Assembly: GCA_037441525.1 (NCBI GenBank)
Contig: JBBISA010000043.1
Span: 1 to 35,438, forward strand
Reading direction: 5' to 3'
DNA from: SKVR01 sp037441525
Lineage (GTDB): Bacteria; Bacteroidota; Bacteroidia; Bacteroidales; UBA7960
DNA: 35,438 nt
In this document: positions 17,250-25,427 of the stretch, piece by piece
Layout of the letters: every line of letters begins with the position of its first letter
Numbering within the stretch: the first letter of the stretch is position 1
Notes under the pieces: model-generated
The model's input: only the letters and a program-made list of their open reading frames with translations
Databases searched by the model: none
Told to the model about the DNA's origin: nothing
Program-made: the position numbers and the translations under genes

Positions 17250-17299
17250 CCCAGTGGGTATTTTACTGAACACTCTTTGTGATTTGTTTTGTTATTTTT

Positions 17300-17326
17300 A
17301 CCGGCATTTAACGATGCCGGTTTTTT
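17300..17326 (+). terminator. Strong intrinsic terminator between sigma factor and murB
   Basis: ACCGGCAT (17300-17307) and ATGCCGGT (17314-17321) form a perfect 8-bp stem with a 6-nt loop, followed by a T-run. It ends only 13 bp before the murB ATG at 17340. Confidence 0.85.
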
Positions 17327-17339
17327 ATTGCAAACAACT

Positions 17340-18359
17340 ATGCTATACTGTCGCAAACATCCTTTAAAAGAGCTGAATACATTCGGTGTGCAGGCCTATG
17401 CCGATGAGATTGTTTTTATAGATAACCTGTCAGACCTTCCTGAATTGGTTGGTTCAGATGATTTTTTCAATATAAAAAAACTGATCCTTGGCGGTGGGAG
17501 TAATATATTGTTTACCCGGAATTTCGACGGGCTAATAATTGCCATAAGGTTTAAAGGGATAGAGGTGATTGGCCAGACTGACAGTCATGTTTATGTTAAG
17601 GCAATGGCAGGGGAGGTGTGGGATGACCTGGTTGCCTTTTGTGTTTCTGATAACCTGGGAGGAATTGAAAACCTCACCATGATACCAGGGAATGTTGGAG
17701 CAGCACCTATCCAGAACATAGGCGCATACGGAGTGGAGATTGGTGATGTGTTGCATTGGGTTGAAGCTTTTGATATAGAATCAGGCCAATTGAAGCGATT
17801 CAGCAATCAGGAATGTGAATTTGGTTACCGCGATAGTATTTTTAAAAAGCAGGATCAATTAAGATACATCATTTTATCGGTGTGCCTTAAGTTAACCAGA
17901 GTGAACCATGTTTTGAAATTGCACTATGGAAATCTTGAGAAGGAACTTAAGGGAATGGGTGTTGGCAATCCCGGAATCAGGGATGTTATGGATGCAGTAA
18001 GAAATATCAGGCAGTCAAAGCTGCCCGATGTTAAGGTTACGGGCAATGCAGGGAGTTTTTTCAAAAACCCTGTGGTAACTTCAGGTGAATTTGAACGGCT
18101 TAGGATGAATTGGCCTGAAATATCTGGTTATCCTGATAATACGGGCAATATAAAAATTGCTGCAGGATGGTTAATTGAAAAGGCAGGATGGAAGGGTTAT
18201 CGCCTGGAAGATGCAGGAGTGCATGTAGCCCAGGCATTGGTATTGGTAAACCATGGCAATGCCACCGGCGAAGAAATTCTTGCTCTTTCGCGAAGAATTC
18301 AGGATTCTGTATACAAAACTTTTGGCCTTAATCTCATTGCTGAGGTTAACATAGTTTAG
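17340..18359 (+). CDS. murB: MurB, UDP-N-acetylenolpyruvoylglucosamine reductase
   Basis: FAD- and NADPH-dependent reductase that makes UDP-N-acetylmuramate, the second committed step of peptidoglycan precursor synthesis in the cytoplasm. The 339-residue product is of the long, E. coli-like type: FAD-binding PCMH fold with LGGGSNILF (about 60-68), the IPGNVGAAPIQNIGAYG loop, a YRDSIFK segment with the active-site Tyr/Arg, the GNAGSFFKNP motif carrying the catalytic serine, and the C-terminal WLIEKAGWKGYRLEDAGVH region. The ATG at 17340 is preferred over an in-frame start at 17289, because that extension runs through the terminator and is not part of the fold. A terminator so close leaves no obvious room for a dedicated promoter. 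Confidence 0.95.
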   Translation: MLYCRKHPLKELNTFGVQAYADEIVFIDNLSDLPELVGSDDFFNIKKLILGGGSNILFTRNFDGLIIAIRFKGIEVIGQTDSHVYVKAMAGEVWDDLVAFCVSDNLGGIENLTMIPGNVGAAPIQNIGAYGVEIGDVLHWVEAFDIESGQLKRFSNQECEFGYRDSIFKKQDQLRYIILSVCLKLTRVNHVLKLHYGNLEKELKGMGVGNPGIRDVMDAVRNIRQSKLPDVKVTGNAGSFFKNPVVTSGEFERLRMNWPEISGYPDNTGNIKIAAGWLIEKAGWKGYRLEDAGVHVAQALVLVNHGNATGEEILALSRRIQDSVYKTFGLNLIAEVNIV

Positions 18360-18423
18360 CCCCTAAATACTTCTATTTCTTATTGCCATATTTTCAAAAA
18401 TGGTTAAAGTTTTTCGACTTGAG

Positions 18424-18431
18424 TAAATTTG
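18424..18431 (+). promoter_or_regulatory. -7 promoter element upstream of the membrane protein gene
   Basis: TAAATTTG matches TAnnTTTG exactly, 55 bp before the ATG at 18487. The -33 position has no clean TTG. It is the only such match between murB and the next gene. Confidence 0.4.
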
Positions 18432-18486
18432 TTGCATTTTTGTCTCCTCATATTCAAAAGATACATAACTAATATTCAGATAAATA

Positions 18487-19071
18487 ATGCGAAAGTTTGA
18501 ATTGGCCGGTTTAGCTCTGATCGCTTTTTTGTTAGGGTATCGGATAATTTTTGGCAGTGAACTTCAGGTAGTATTGCGTATAGCCCTTACCCTAATCTCC
18601 ATCTTTTATCTTTGGTTCGGTTTTTTTGTTTTTAATCATCTCAGTATAAAGGACCTTTTCTTTACTGATAAGCGAAAACTGATATGCAAGACAAGGCTTT
18701 TTGCAAGCATTGTTTCCGGTTTGGTTTACTCACTCAGTTTTATTTCCGTATTATTTGTGGTTAATTTTTATAATGGAATGCAGTCCATGTCAATATTGTC
18801 GTTGGTTCTTAATGCTGGTGTATTGTCTCTTAGTGCTTTGCTGATATACCGGGATACTGAAATGCGGAAATTTGCCCGGCAGTTTTTGTGGCGGTCTCTG
18901 GTATTATGCGGTGTATTTTTTATTGTTGTGAAAACCCCGGTTGACCAAAGGTTAAACGTTTTATTCAAGGAACATCCACGCTTTATAGAAGCTTATAAGA
19001 ACTATATGGAATCTCCTGATGACCCGGAAGTGCAAAACAAATTGCGGGAAGAAAGAAGTGCGTTCAGATAA
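18487..19071 (+). CDS. Hypothetical multi-pass membrane protein
   Basis: I do not recognise this 194-residue protein. It has about five hydrophobic segments (near 5-22, 28-50, 70-95, 103-121 and 133-148) separated by short basic loops (TDKRKLICKTR; YRDTEMRKFARQFLWR), and a charged, soluble C-terminal tail (about 155-194; HPRFIEAYKNYMESPDDPEV) that looks helical. The tail is the most distinctive part. The gene has its own -7 element, follows murB by 127 bp, and converges with the DUF486 gene 12 bp away. No function can be inferred from neighbours. Confidence 0.65.
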   Translation: MRKFELAGLALIAFLLGYRIIFGSELQVVLRIALTLISIFYLWFGFFVFNHLSIKDLFFTDKRKLICKTRLFASIVSGLVYSLSFISVLFVVNFYNGMQSMSILSLVLNAGVLSLSALLIYRDTEMRKFARQFLWRSLVLCGVFFIVVKTPVDQRLNVLFKEHPRFIEAYKNYMESPDDPEVQNKLREERSAFR

Positions 19072-19083
19072 GAGCCGGCAGGA

Positions 19084-19413
19084 TTACCATTTTTTAAAAA
19101 TGAAAAAGGCTGCCAGCACAATAAAGGCAAACCCCACCAAATAATTCCACTTAAAATCTTCTTTCAGGTAAAGCACTGAGAAAACTGAAAAAACCACCAG
19201 TGTTATTATCTCCTGAATTGTTTTCAGCTCAGCAGCATTGAACTGGCCATGCCCAATCCGGTTGGCGGGTACCTGAAAAATGTATTCAAACAAAGCGATA
19301 AACCACGAAATTAAAATTACCTTCCAAAGTAAAACGTGTTTGAATTTTAAATGGCCATACCACGCAAAGGTCATGAAAATATTGGAGATGAGAAGCAGGA
19401 TAATTGTGCGCAT
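19084..19413 (-). CDS. DUF486 family small membrane protein (DMT-like)
   Basis: A 109-residue inner-membrane protein with four predicted helices (about 2-20, 27-45, 64-82 and 88-107). It matches the DUF486 family by the conserved MTFAWYGHLKF stretch after helix 1, the FEYIFQVPANRIG motif in the second loop, and the AELKTIQEIITL segment. DUF486 resembles half of a drug/metabolite transporter (DMT superfamily) and probably works as a dimer; no substrate is known. The start ATG lies 2 nt after a perfect 15-bp inverted repeat that overlaps the -7 element, so expression may be controlled there. Confidence 0.8.
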   Translation of the reverse strand: MRTIILLLISNIFMTFAWYGHLKFKHVLLWKVILISWFIALFEYIFQVPANRIGHGQFNAAELKTIQEIITLVVFSVFSVLYLKEDFKWNYLVGFAFIVLAAFFIFKKW

Positions 19414-19415
19414 AA

Positions 19416-19460
19416 TAAAACCTTACTACTATTTGAACATACAAAAGTAGTAAGGTTTTA
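19416..19460 (-). promoter_or_regulatory. 15-bp perfect inverted repeat over the DUF486 promoter
   Basis: Arms 19416-19430 and 19446-19460 are exact reverse complements separated by a 15-nt spacer. On the minus strand the -7 element TACTTTTG (19449-19442) lies partly in one arm and in the spacer, and the other arm ends 2 nt before the ATG at 19413. It may be an operator for a dimeric repressor or an RNA hairpin hiding the start codon. It could also end the phosphohexomutase transcript, although there is no T-run after it on the minus strand. Confidence 0.55.
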
Positions 19461-19483
19461 ATTTTTTCCATTAAGGCAAAAAC

Positions 19484-21217
19484 TTAAAATGCTTTGATAT
19501 AATCTGCTAATTTTTCAAGCCTTTGGTCAAGCGCAGTATTTACCCTTTGAAAATCATCCAAACTGGTGAGATTGTCCTTAACTCCAAAGTAGTATTTTAT
19601 TTTAGGTTCGGTTCCACTGGGCCTCATGGTAATAATGCTTCCATCAACCAATATAAATTGCAAAACATTAGATTTTGGAAGAAGAATGGGCTTTTGGCTG
19701 TTGGTTGCCATATCCTTTTCAATACTTAATTGATAATCCTTAACTACGGAGAGTTTAATGCCATTGATTTCAGCCGGGGGTTGTGAGCGGAATTTAGCCA
19801 TAAGGTTGTTGATTTCCTTTACACCATCGAGCCCTTTTTTTGTAACAGAAATTAGTTTTTCCTTGTAAAATCCATTATTAAGATAAATCTCCTTGAGAAG
19901 CTGAAAAAGAGTTTTGCCATTTTCGGTTGCCCAGGCAAGAGTTTCAGCAATCATGCAACACGCCACCACGGCATCCTTATCCCTTACCATTTCTCCTACC
20001 AGATAGCCGTAGCTTTCTTCCCCTCCGCCAATAAAGGTTCGCTTCCCTTCAAGCTTTCTGATAATTTCGGCGATAAATTTAAAACCTGTCAGCACATCAA
20101 AACACTCAACATTAAACCTGGATGCAATTGATTTAAGCAGTTCTGTGGTTACAATAGTTTTAACAATGTATTCGTTACCAGTTAACTTTCCGTTTGCTTT
20201 CCACTGGCTCAGCAGATAGTAAATGAGCAACGATGCTGCCTGGTTTCCGTTGAGAAGGATAAATTGGTTTGATTCGTCTCTAACAGCAATACCTACTCTA
20301 TCGCCATCTGGGTCAGTGGCCATAACCAATTCTGCATTGGTTTCACGGGCTTTGTTAATTGCCATTTCGAGGGCCGCAGGCTCTTCAGGGTTGGGCGAAT
20401 GTACTGTCGGGAAATTGCCACTGACAACATCCTGTTCGGGAACATTGATAATATTGGTAAATCCGAATGCCTTCAAAGCATCGGGTACAATTTTTACACA
20501 GGTACCGTGAATTGGTGTAAACACAATTTTAATGTTGCTGTGTTTCTTAATTAACTGAGAGTTGAGAGAAAGGGTTGTAAGTTTATCAATATAGATTTTG
20601 TCGGTTTCTACTCCAATAGTATTGATGAGTTCTCCTCTTTTATTAAAGTTAATCTGGCTGAAGTCGGTTATTTTTCTCACTTCATCAATAACATTGGTGT
20701 CGTGTGGTGCAACCAGCTGGGCTCCGTCGTTCCAGTAAACCTTATAGCCATTGTATTCTTTAGGGTTGTGAGATGCTGTTAAAACAATGCCTGTATGGCA
20801 TCCATAATGACGCACTGCAAAGGATAACTCAGGAGTAGGTCTCAGGCTTTCGAAAAGGTATACTTCTATACCGTTTGCAGAGAGTATTTCAGCGGTTATT
20901 CTGGCGAAAACATCGCTATTGTTGCGGCAATCATAGGCTATGGCTGCTTTAACTTTCTCTTGTGGAAAGCTTTTTAGCACATAATTAGCCAACCCCTGTG
21001 TTGCCAGGCCTACGGTATACTTGTTCATTTTATTGGTGCCTGTACCCATGATTCCGCGCAATCCGCCTGTACCAAACTCAAGGTCTTTATAAAAGGATTC
21101 AGTAAGCTCCTTTGGATCATTCTCTATAAGGTTGGCCACTTCTTTCCTGGTTTCTTCGTCGAAGCTATTACTTAGCCAAACTTTTGCTCTTTCAAGTACT
21201 TTTGGGTCTAATGACAT
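19484..21217 (-). CDS. Phosphohexomutase (phosphoglucomutase/phosphomannomutase family)
   Basis: A 577-residue cytoplasmic alpha-D-phosphohexomutase that interconverts hexose 1- and 6-phosphates, supplying sugar nucleotides for glycans and LPS. All four active-site elements are visible: the phosphoserine loop LTASHNPKEYNG (about 140-150), the Mg-binding DPDGDRVG, the sugar-specificity loop GGGEESYGYL, and the phosphate-binding RPSGTEPKIKYYF near the C terminus. Length and sequence fit the larger PgcA/PGM2-like branch, usual in Bacteroidota; glucose or mannose preference cannot be settled. A well-formed promoter lies at 21280-21310. The DUF486 gene follows on the same strand, 70 bp away. Confidence 0.92.
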   Translation of the reverse strand: MSLDPKVLERAKVWLSNSFDEETRKEVANLIENDPKELTESFYKDLEFGTGGLRGIMGTGTNKMNKYTVGLATQGLANYVLKSFPQEKVKAAIAYDCRNNSDVFARITAEILSANGIEVYLFESLRPTPELSFAVRHYGCHTGIVLTASHNPKEYNGYKVYWNDGAQLVAPHDTNVIDEVRKITDFSQINFNKRGELINTIGVETDKIYIDKLTTLSLNSQLIKKHSNIKIVFTPIHGTCVKIVPDALKAFGFTNIINVPEQDVVSGNFPTVHSPNPEEPAALEMAINKARETNAELVMATDPDGDRVGIAVRDESNQFILLNGNQAASLLIYYLLSQWKANGKLTGNEYIVKTIVTTELLKSIASRFNVECFDVLTGFKFIAEIIRKLEGKRTFIGGGEESYGYLVGEMVRDKDAVVACCMIAETLAWATENGKTLFQLLKEIYLNNGFYKEKLISVTKKGLDGVKEINNLMAKFRSQPPAEINGIKLSVVKDYQLSIEKDMATNSQKPILLPKSNVLQFILVDGSIITMRPSGTEPKIKYYFGVKDNLTSLDDFQRVNTALDQRLEKLADYIKAF

Positions 21218-21279
21218 ATAGTTCTGGTTTTAAAATGAAACATCAATTCCCACTGTTCCGGTCAATTATATTTTTGTTG

Positions 21280-21310
21280 CAAATTTATTAATTGAAGCAT
21301 GAATGCCAAA
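21280..21310 (-). promoter_or_regulatory. Promoter of the phosphohexomutase gene (TTTG-19-TAAATTTG)
   Basis: On the minus strand TTTG (21310-21307) and TAAATTTG (21287-21280) are separated by 19 bp, an exact match to the Bacteroides -33/-7 consensus. The ATG is about 63 bp downstream at 21217. Its -33 box overlaps the T-rich tail of the terminator of the upstream TPR gene. Confidence 0.7.
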
Positions 21311-21347
21311 ATATAAAAGGCTGCCATTGTTCTCCTTGACAGCCTTT
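21303..21347 (-). terminator. Intrinsic terminator of the TPR gene
   Basis: CAGCCTTT (21340-21347) and AAAGGCTG (21316-21323) form an 8-bp stem around a 16-nt loop. On the minus strand it is followed by TATATTTT. It begins about 20 bp after the stop of the TPR gene. Confidence 0.65.
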
Positions 21348-21367
21348 CTTTCCACTATATTTCCATT

Positions 21368-22261
21368 TCAGAGTCGGTTCTTAATCATGACTTTTTCAGC
21401 CTCATGATTTCCGAGGTTTAAAGATCTCGTAGCATAATCCAGGGCATTTCGCCTATCCTTCAGGTTGGAATAAGCGTAGGCAACTGTAAGGTAAAGTTCA
21501 CTCCACTCGCGGTCTGAAATACGGTATTCGTACTTTTGCATCAGTTCAAATGCTTTCAGGTAATCGTTGATTTCGCGGCGGTTGTCTCTGATTTTATTAT
21601 AGGCAACTGCTCTGCCCAGGAAACCATCCCAGTTCTGGTCATCGTTGCGAATGGCATCGGAGTAATCTTCAATTGCTGAATGAAAAGCAGCGGTTCGGTT
21701 GGCCTGCATTTTTACGTAAGCCCTGTTTATCAGTATTTTGGCTTTTTCTTTTTCCAATTCTTTCTTTTCCTGGCTGTTTCGGGGTGCATTGTTTATTCTG
21801 CGATCTACAATCCTGATTGCATTTGTGTAGTCGTTTATAAGCCCTATATAATCGCGGTCTCTGTGTCGTTCTTTCTGTTGTTCAAGAATTAACCTTATCG
21901 AACCTCTGAACTTAAGTGCTTCTATGTTTTGATCGTTCAGTTCAATAGCCTGGTTTAGAAGGTCAAAGGCTCCGGTATAATTGTTTTGTTGAATTAATCT
22001 TTCAGCCTGACGGGTTAGCTCGTTTGATGTTATTATATTTTGGTTTTTTTCATCGGCAGCAACAGCAATTTTGTGAAGCATTTCTCTACCCTGGTCAAAA
22101 AACTGAATCGCCATGCGGATATCATTAGCCTTGAGTTTAACAATGCCTTCTTCCATGAGTTTTCGAACATTGGTTGTGTCAACCTGCCCCATGACATTTA
22201 AACCTAGGAACATAGCAATTAATGCCAGAATAATTTTTGTTGATTCAATTGATTTTTTCAT
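21368..22261 (-). CDS. Exported tetratricopeptide-repeat protein
   Basis: A 297-residue protein with a signal peptide (residues 1-25; hydrophobic IILALIAMFLGLNVMGQ) followed by TPR helices. Repeats are visible at about 45-80 (VKLKANDIRMAIQFFDQGREM), 88-120 (ERLIQQNNYTGAFDLLNQAI), 190-222 (FHSAIEDYSDAIRNDDQNWD), 225-255 (RREINDYLKAFELMQKYEYR) and 265-290 (YSNLKDRRNALDYATRSLNL). TPR folds bind partner proteins; the partner is unknown and the location is probably the periplasm. It has its own -7 element and terminator. The murF gene is upstream on the same strand, about 245 bp away. Confidence 0.75.
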   Translation of the reverse strand: MKKSIESTKIILALIAMFLGLNVMGQVDTTNVRKLMEEGIVKLKANDIRMAIQFFDQGREMLHKIAVAADEKNQNIITSNELTRQAERLIQQNNYTGAFDLLNQAIELNDQNIEALKFRGSIRLILEQQKERHRDRDYIGLINDYTNAIRIVDRRINNAPRNSQEKKELEKEKAKILINRAYVKMQANRTAAFHSAIEDYSDAIRNDDQNWDGFLGRAVAYNKIRDNRREINDYLKAFELMQKYEYRISDREWSELYLTVAYAYSNLKDRRNALDYATRSLNLGNHEAEKVMIKNRL

Positions 22262-22305
22262 GTTCTCAATATGGTTTTTTTATTGTCAGCTAATGCATGA
22301 ATGAA

Positions 22306-22331
22306 GCCCCGTAAATTCAGGGGCAAAGTTA
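22306..22331 (-). promoter_or_regulatory. -7 element and small hairpin upstream of the TPR gene
   Basis: The minus strand reads TAACTTTG (22331-22324), an exact TAnnTTTG, about 63 bp before the TPR start. Directly downstream a 5-bp hairpin GCCCC/GGGGC (22306-22310 with 22320-22324) would lie at or near the transcript 5' end. No TTG is seen at the usual -33 spacing. Confidence 0.4.
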
Positions 22332-22505
22332 GCAGATTTTTCCAATAATTCTGCGTCGTTCTGACCTGCAAACAGGGCACGCTGCAAATATTATAACTTC
22401 ATTGTCAGCTGGTTATTTTAATGCTTTATTGGCTTTAGGTTTTTTTCTGAGAGGATACCTAATCAAGGTATAATTTTATGGAAATCAATTGCTTCATTCC
22501 AATAC

Positions 22506-23813
22506 TTATAACAACGTCTCGAGTATTTCCACCTTTATCCCTCTTGAGCCTTTCAAAAAAATCAACCGGTTTTTGAGGGGGTTTTCTTTCATCCATTCAA
22601 AAGCGAGGGCATTATCCTTGAACTTATAAAAGGTTGGTTTTGATGTATTGGTCTTCAGAAACAGGGGCCCAATCAATATAACTATTTCGAATTTAAGAGA
22701 TTCGGCAAGGCGAACGATTTCCTGGTGCTCATATTCCGAAATATGACCAAGCTCCAGCATGTCTCCCAGAATTGCCACCTTTGGTAATGGTGAAGAATAA
22801 GCAGCAAAACTTTCGAGTGCGGCCTTCATACTGGTAGGATTGGCATTATAGGCATCAAGAATCAGTGTGTTTTTTGCCGTAGTTTTTAGTTGTGAGCGAC
22901 TGTTGTTGGGCGAGTATTCTTCAATAGCCTGGCGTATGTCGTTATGATCGACCCCAAAATAATCGCCTATGGCAACTGCGGCTAATATATTTTCGAGATT
23001 GTAGGCTCCTGTTAGTTGAGTTTTAACTGTGTTCTGAAAACCCGATTTTTGCAGGGTATAACTGATTTCAAGGAACGGAGATGTGGAAATTATGATACCT
23101 TGAACAGAACCATTGTCGATGGCACTATATGTAATCAACGGACATGAAAGGGTGTGTTTCATTAATTTTTCATTCCCTGAATTGATGAAAATGGTGCCAC
23201 CTTTTGAGTGTAAGTGCCTATATAATTCGGTTTTGCCAATTACAATATTTTCTGCCGAACCAAAACCTTCAATATGGGCTTTCCCAACATTGGTAATAAG
23301 ACCATAATTGGGGTTTGCGATGGAGCTTAGCAGGGCAATTTCTCCCATGTGATTGGCTCCCATTTCTATGATGGCCATTTCATGCTCATCCTTCAATCGT
23401 AATAAAGTAAGGGGAACACCAATATGATTATTAAAATTGCCAAGAGTGCAAAGGGTTCTGTATTTTTTAGAGAGCACCGCGTTGATCAACTCTTTGGTGG
23501 TGGTTTTGCCATTGCTGCCGGTAATGCCAATTACTGGTATTGTGAATTGTTCTCTGTGATAGTTTGCCAGTTGCTGTAAAGTTTGAAGAACACTTTCCAC
23601 CTTAAGTATTTTCCCTGAAGATGTAAAACTTTCGCCATCAACAACAACTATTTCAGCTCCTTTATCAAGGGCATCATGTGCAAACAGGTTGCCGTCGAAC
23701 TTTTCTCCTTTAAGTGCAAAAAAAATATTGCCTGGTTTAAGGTGTCTGGAATCAGTACAAACCGATGCACCTTGCAAAATAAGTTGATGAATGTGGAGTA
23801 TGGCCTGATACAT
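22506..23813 (-). CDS. murF: MurF, UDP-MurNAc-tripeptide--D-alanyl-D-alanine ligase
   Basis: The ATP-dependent Mur ligase that adds D-Ala-D-Ala to the UDP-MurNAc tripeptide in the cytoplasm, 435 residues. N-terminal substrate domain (1-90; CTDSRHLKPGNIFFALKGEKFDG), central ATPase domain with the P-loop GITGSNGKTTTKEL (about 95-108), NFNNHIGVPLTLL, EMGANHMGEI and NVGKAHIEGFGS, and C-terminal domain with LDAYNANPTSMKAAL and LGDMLELG. All family hallmarks are present. It follows gldJ on the same strand, as in some Flavobacterium genomes, but a strong terminator separates the two and only 38 bp remain between that terminator and the ATG. Confidence 0.95.
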   Translation of the reverse strand: MYQAILHIHQLILQGASVCTDSRHLKPGNIFFALKGEKFDGNLFAHDALDKGAEIVVVDGESFTSSGKILKVESVLQTLQQLANYHREQFTIPVIGITGSNGKTTTKELINAVLSKKYRTLCTLGNFNNHIGVPLTLLRLKDEHEMAIIEMGANHMGEIALLSSIANPNYGLITNVGKAHIEGFGSAENIVIGKTELYRHLHSKGGTIFINSGNEKLMKHTLSCPLITYSAIDNGSVQGIIISTSPFLEISYTLQKSGFQNTVKTQLTGAYNLENILAAVAIGDYFGVDHNDIRQAIEEYSPNNSRSQLKTTAKNTLILDAYNANPTSMKAALESFAAYSSPLPKVAILGDMLELGHISEYEHQEIVRLAESLKFEIVILIGPLFLKTNTSKPTFYKFKDNALAFEWMKENPLKNRLIFLKGSRGIKVEILETLL

Positions 23814-23851
23814 AAAAACAAGTGGTTTTTAAATAAAATGGTTCGATCATT

Positions 23852-23880
23852 AAAAAACCCCGTCCTTAAAAGAACGGGGT
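23852..23880 (-). terminator. Strong intrinsic terminator of gldJ
   Basis: ACCCCGT (23857-23863) and ACGGGGT (23874-23880) form a perfect 7-bp stem. On the minus strand the stem runs into a T-run (23857-23852). It ends the porP-gldJ transcript 30 bp after the gldJ stop. Confidence 0.85.
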
Positions 23881-23909
23881 CATGAATATTAAGAATCCCG
23901 ATTTCTTAA

Positions 23910-25394
23910 TTAATATCCAACGGGGCTTCCCACGCGGGTCATTGCGCAACGGAAACCAATATCGTTTGTAGATTCGTTCTGGTCAAGAAATCTCCTTGTG
24001 CCCGGAACAACCCAGTATGGTCTGTCTTTCCAGCCACCACCTTTATAAACTCTTGCATTATCGTTGATAAGTGAGCTCGTTCCGTAGTCGTACATTAGTT
24101 TGGCCTGTCCCATGCGTTCAGCTGTTTCGGCATCTTTATAGAAAAGACTTGAACCGAAATCACCATCGCCATAACCAATATTATCAGCGTATCTGTAATT
24201 TCTTCTGGAAGGAAGTCTGGGGTCGCTAATTGGGTCAACATTCTGGTAAACCAGTCGGCCAAGACTATCCTTTGGCACAAGTTGCCCGTCCTGATCGCGC
24301 AAAGGGGTGGTAAATACATTACCACGGAAAGGTCTGAAATCGGCAACTGCTTCATGCGAAAGTGGCCTGAAAACATCTGCTACCCATTCATTGACATTAC
24401 CTGCCATATTGTATAATCCGTAATCGTTTGGCCAATAAGCATATACCGGAACTGTTATTTCACCGGCATCATTCAGATTGCCTGCTACGCCCATCATATC
24501 GCCACGGCCTCTTTGTATGTTGGCCATAATGGTGCCACGGGTTCTTTTTTCTGCGCTGCGTATAACGTGCCCATTCCATGGATAGAGTCTTCTTTCAACA
24601 ACTCTTTCGTAGATGGTATTTCCGATTAAACCAAGTGCGGCAAATTCCCATTCGGCTTCGGTGGGAAGTCTGTATGCAGGAAGCAGGATGCCATCTTCAC
24701 GACGAACTCTTCTTTCTCCGGTACCACGTGGGTCAAGATCGCGGAGGTTTCTCCTTACAAGTCCTTCGTATTGGCCGGCAAGATAGGCTTCGGTATTAAA
24801 GTTTCTTTCGTTGGCCTGATCAGGGTCCCACTGAAGGATTCCTTCACGGATTAGGATCATTTCATTTACCCTGTCGGTACGCCAGGCAGCATATTGGCTT
24901 GCCTGCATCCAGCTGACTCCAACCACCGGGTAATCGCGGTAGGCGGGGTGTCTTAAATAGTTGTAAACATAGGGCTCGTTATAGGCCAATCTTTCGCGCC
25001 AAACCAGGGTATCGGGCAGTGCACCTCTGACTACTTCAGGGTAGGTGGCGCCAAATACACGGCTTAACCAGAAAAGATATTCTACATAGTCAATGTTTCT
25101 TACTTCAGTTTCGTCCATATAGAAGGATGATACTGTAACCCTTCTGGGGATGTTGTTCCAGTCGAACATGACGTCCTGTTCGGTACGTCCCATTACAAAA
25201 GTACCACCTTCAATGAAAACAAGGCCGGGGCCGGTTTCCTGTTGGGTATAAGGCACCACTTCAAACCCTCCGGTGCGTGAGTCATTGTGTGACCATCCGG
25301 TGGTTGGAGAAGTTTCTTTTTTACAGGATGAAAAAAAGGCTAAAGCAGCAATTACGGCTATAACCATGGTCAAATTTCTGGGATTCCTAGTCAT
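23910..25394 (-). CDS. gldJ: GldJ-like gliding/T9SS lipoprotein
   Basis: A 494-residue lipoprotein with a FGE/SUMF1-type fold, related to GldJ and GldK/PorK. Lipidation is predicted at Cys24 after a hydrophobic signal (VIAVIAALAFFSSC). The fold occupies about 55-490: LVFIEGGTFVMGRTEQD, SSFYMDETEVRNIDYVEYL, PVVGVSWMQASQYAAWRTDR, YRLPTEAEWEFAAL, YNMAGNVNEWVADVF and GGGWKDRPYW...GFRCAM. The only other cysteine is in GFRCAM, so the oxidase cysteines of true formylglycine-generating enzymes are missing and the role is structural. GldJ is favoured over GldK because murF follows and no gldL/gldM/gldN are present. It is preceded by porP 33 bp upstream, an operon-like spacing. Start at 25394 gives the lipoprotein signal; the frame further up begins with TTG. 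Confidence 0.8.
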   Translation of the reverse strand: MTRNPRNLTMVIAVIAALAFFSSCKKETSPTTGWSHNDSRTGGFEVVPYTQQETGPGLVFIEGGTFVMGRTEQDVMFDWNNIPRRVTVSSFYMDETEVRNIDYVEYLFWLSRVFGATYPEVVRGALPDTLVWRERLAYNEPYVYNYLRHPAYRDYPVVGVSWMQASQYAAWRTDRVNEMILIREGILQWDPDQANERNFNTEAYLAGQYEGLVRRNLRDLDPRGTGERRVRREDGILLPAYRLPTEAEWEFAALGLIGNTIYERVVERRLYPWNGHVIRSAEKRTRGTIMANIQRGRGDMMGVAGNLNDAGEITVPVYAYWPNDYGLYNMAGNVNEWVADVFRPLSHEAVADFRPFRGNVFTTPLRDQDGQLVPKDSLGRLVYQNVDPISDPRLPSRRNYRYADNIGYGDGDFGSSLFYKDAETAERMGQAKLMYDYGTSSLINDNARVYKGGGWKDRPYWVVPGTRRFLDQNESTNDIGFRCAMTRVGSPVGY

Positions 25395-25427
25395 AGATTC
25401 AGTTATTTGAAATTTGTACAAAAATAA

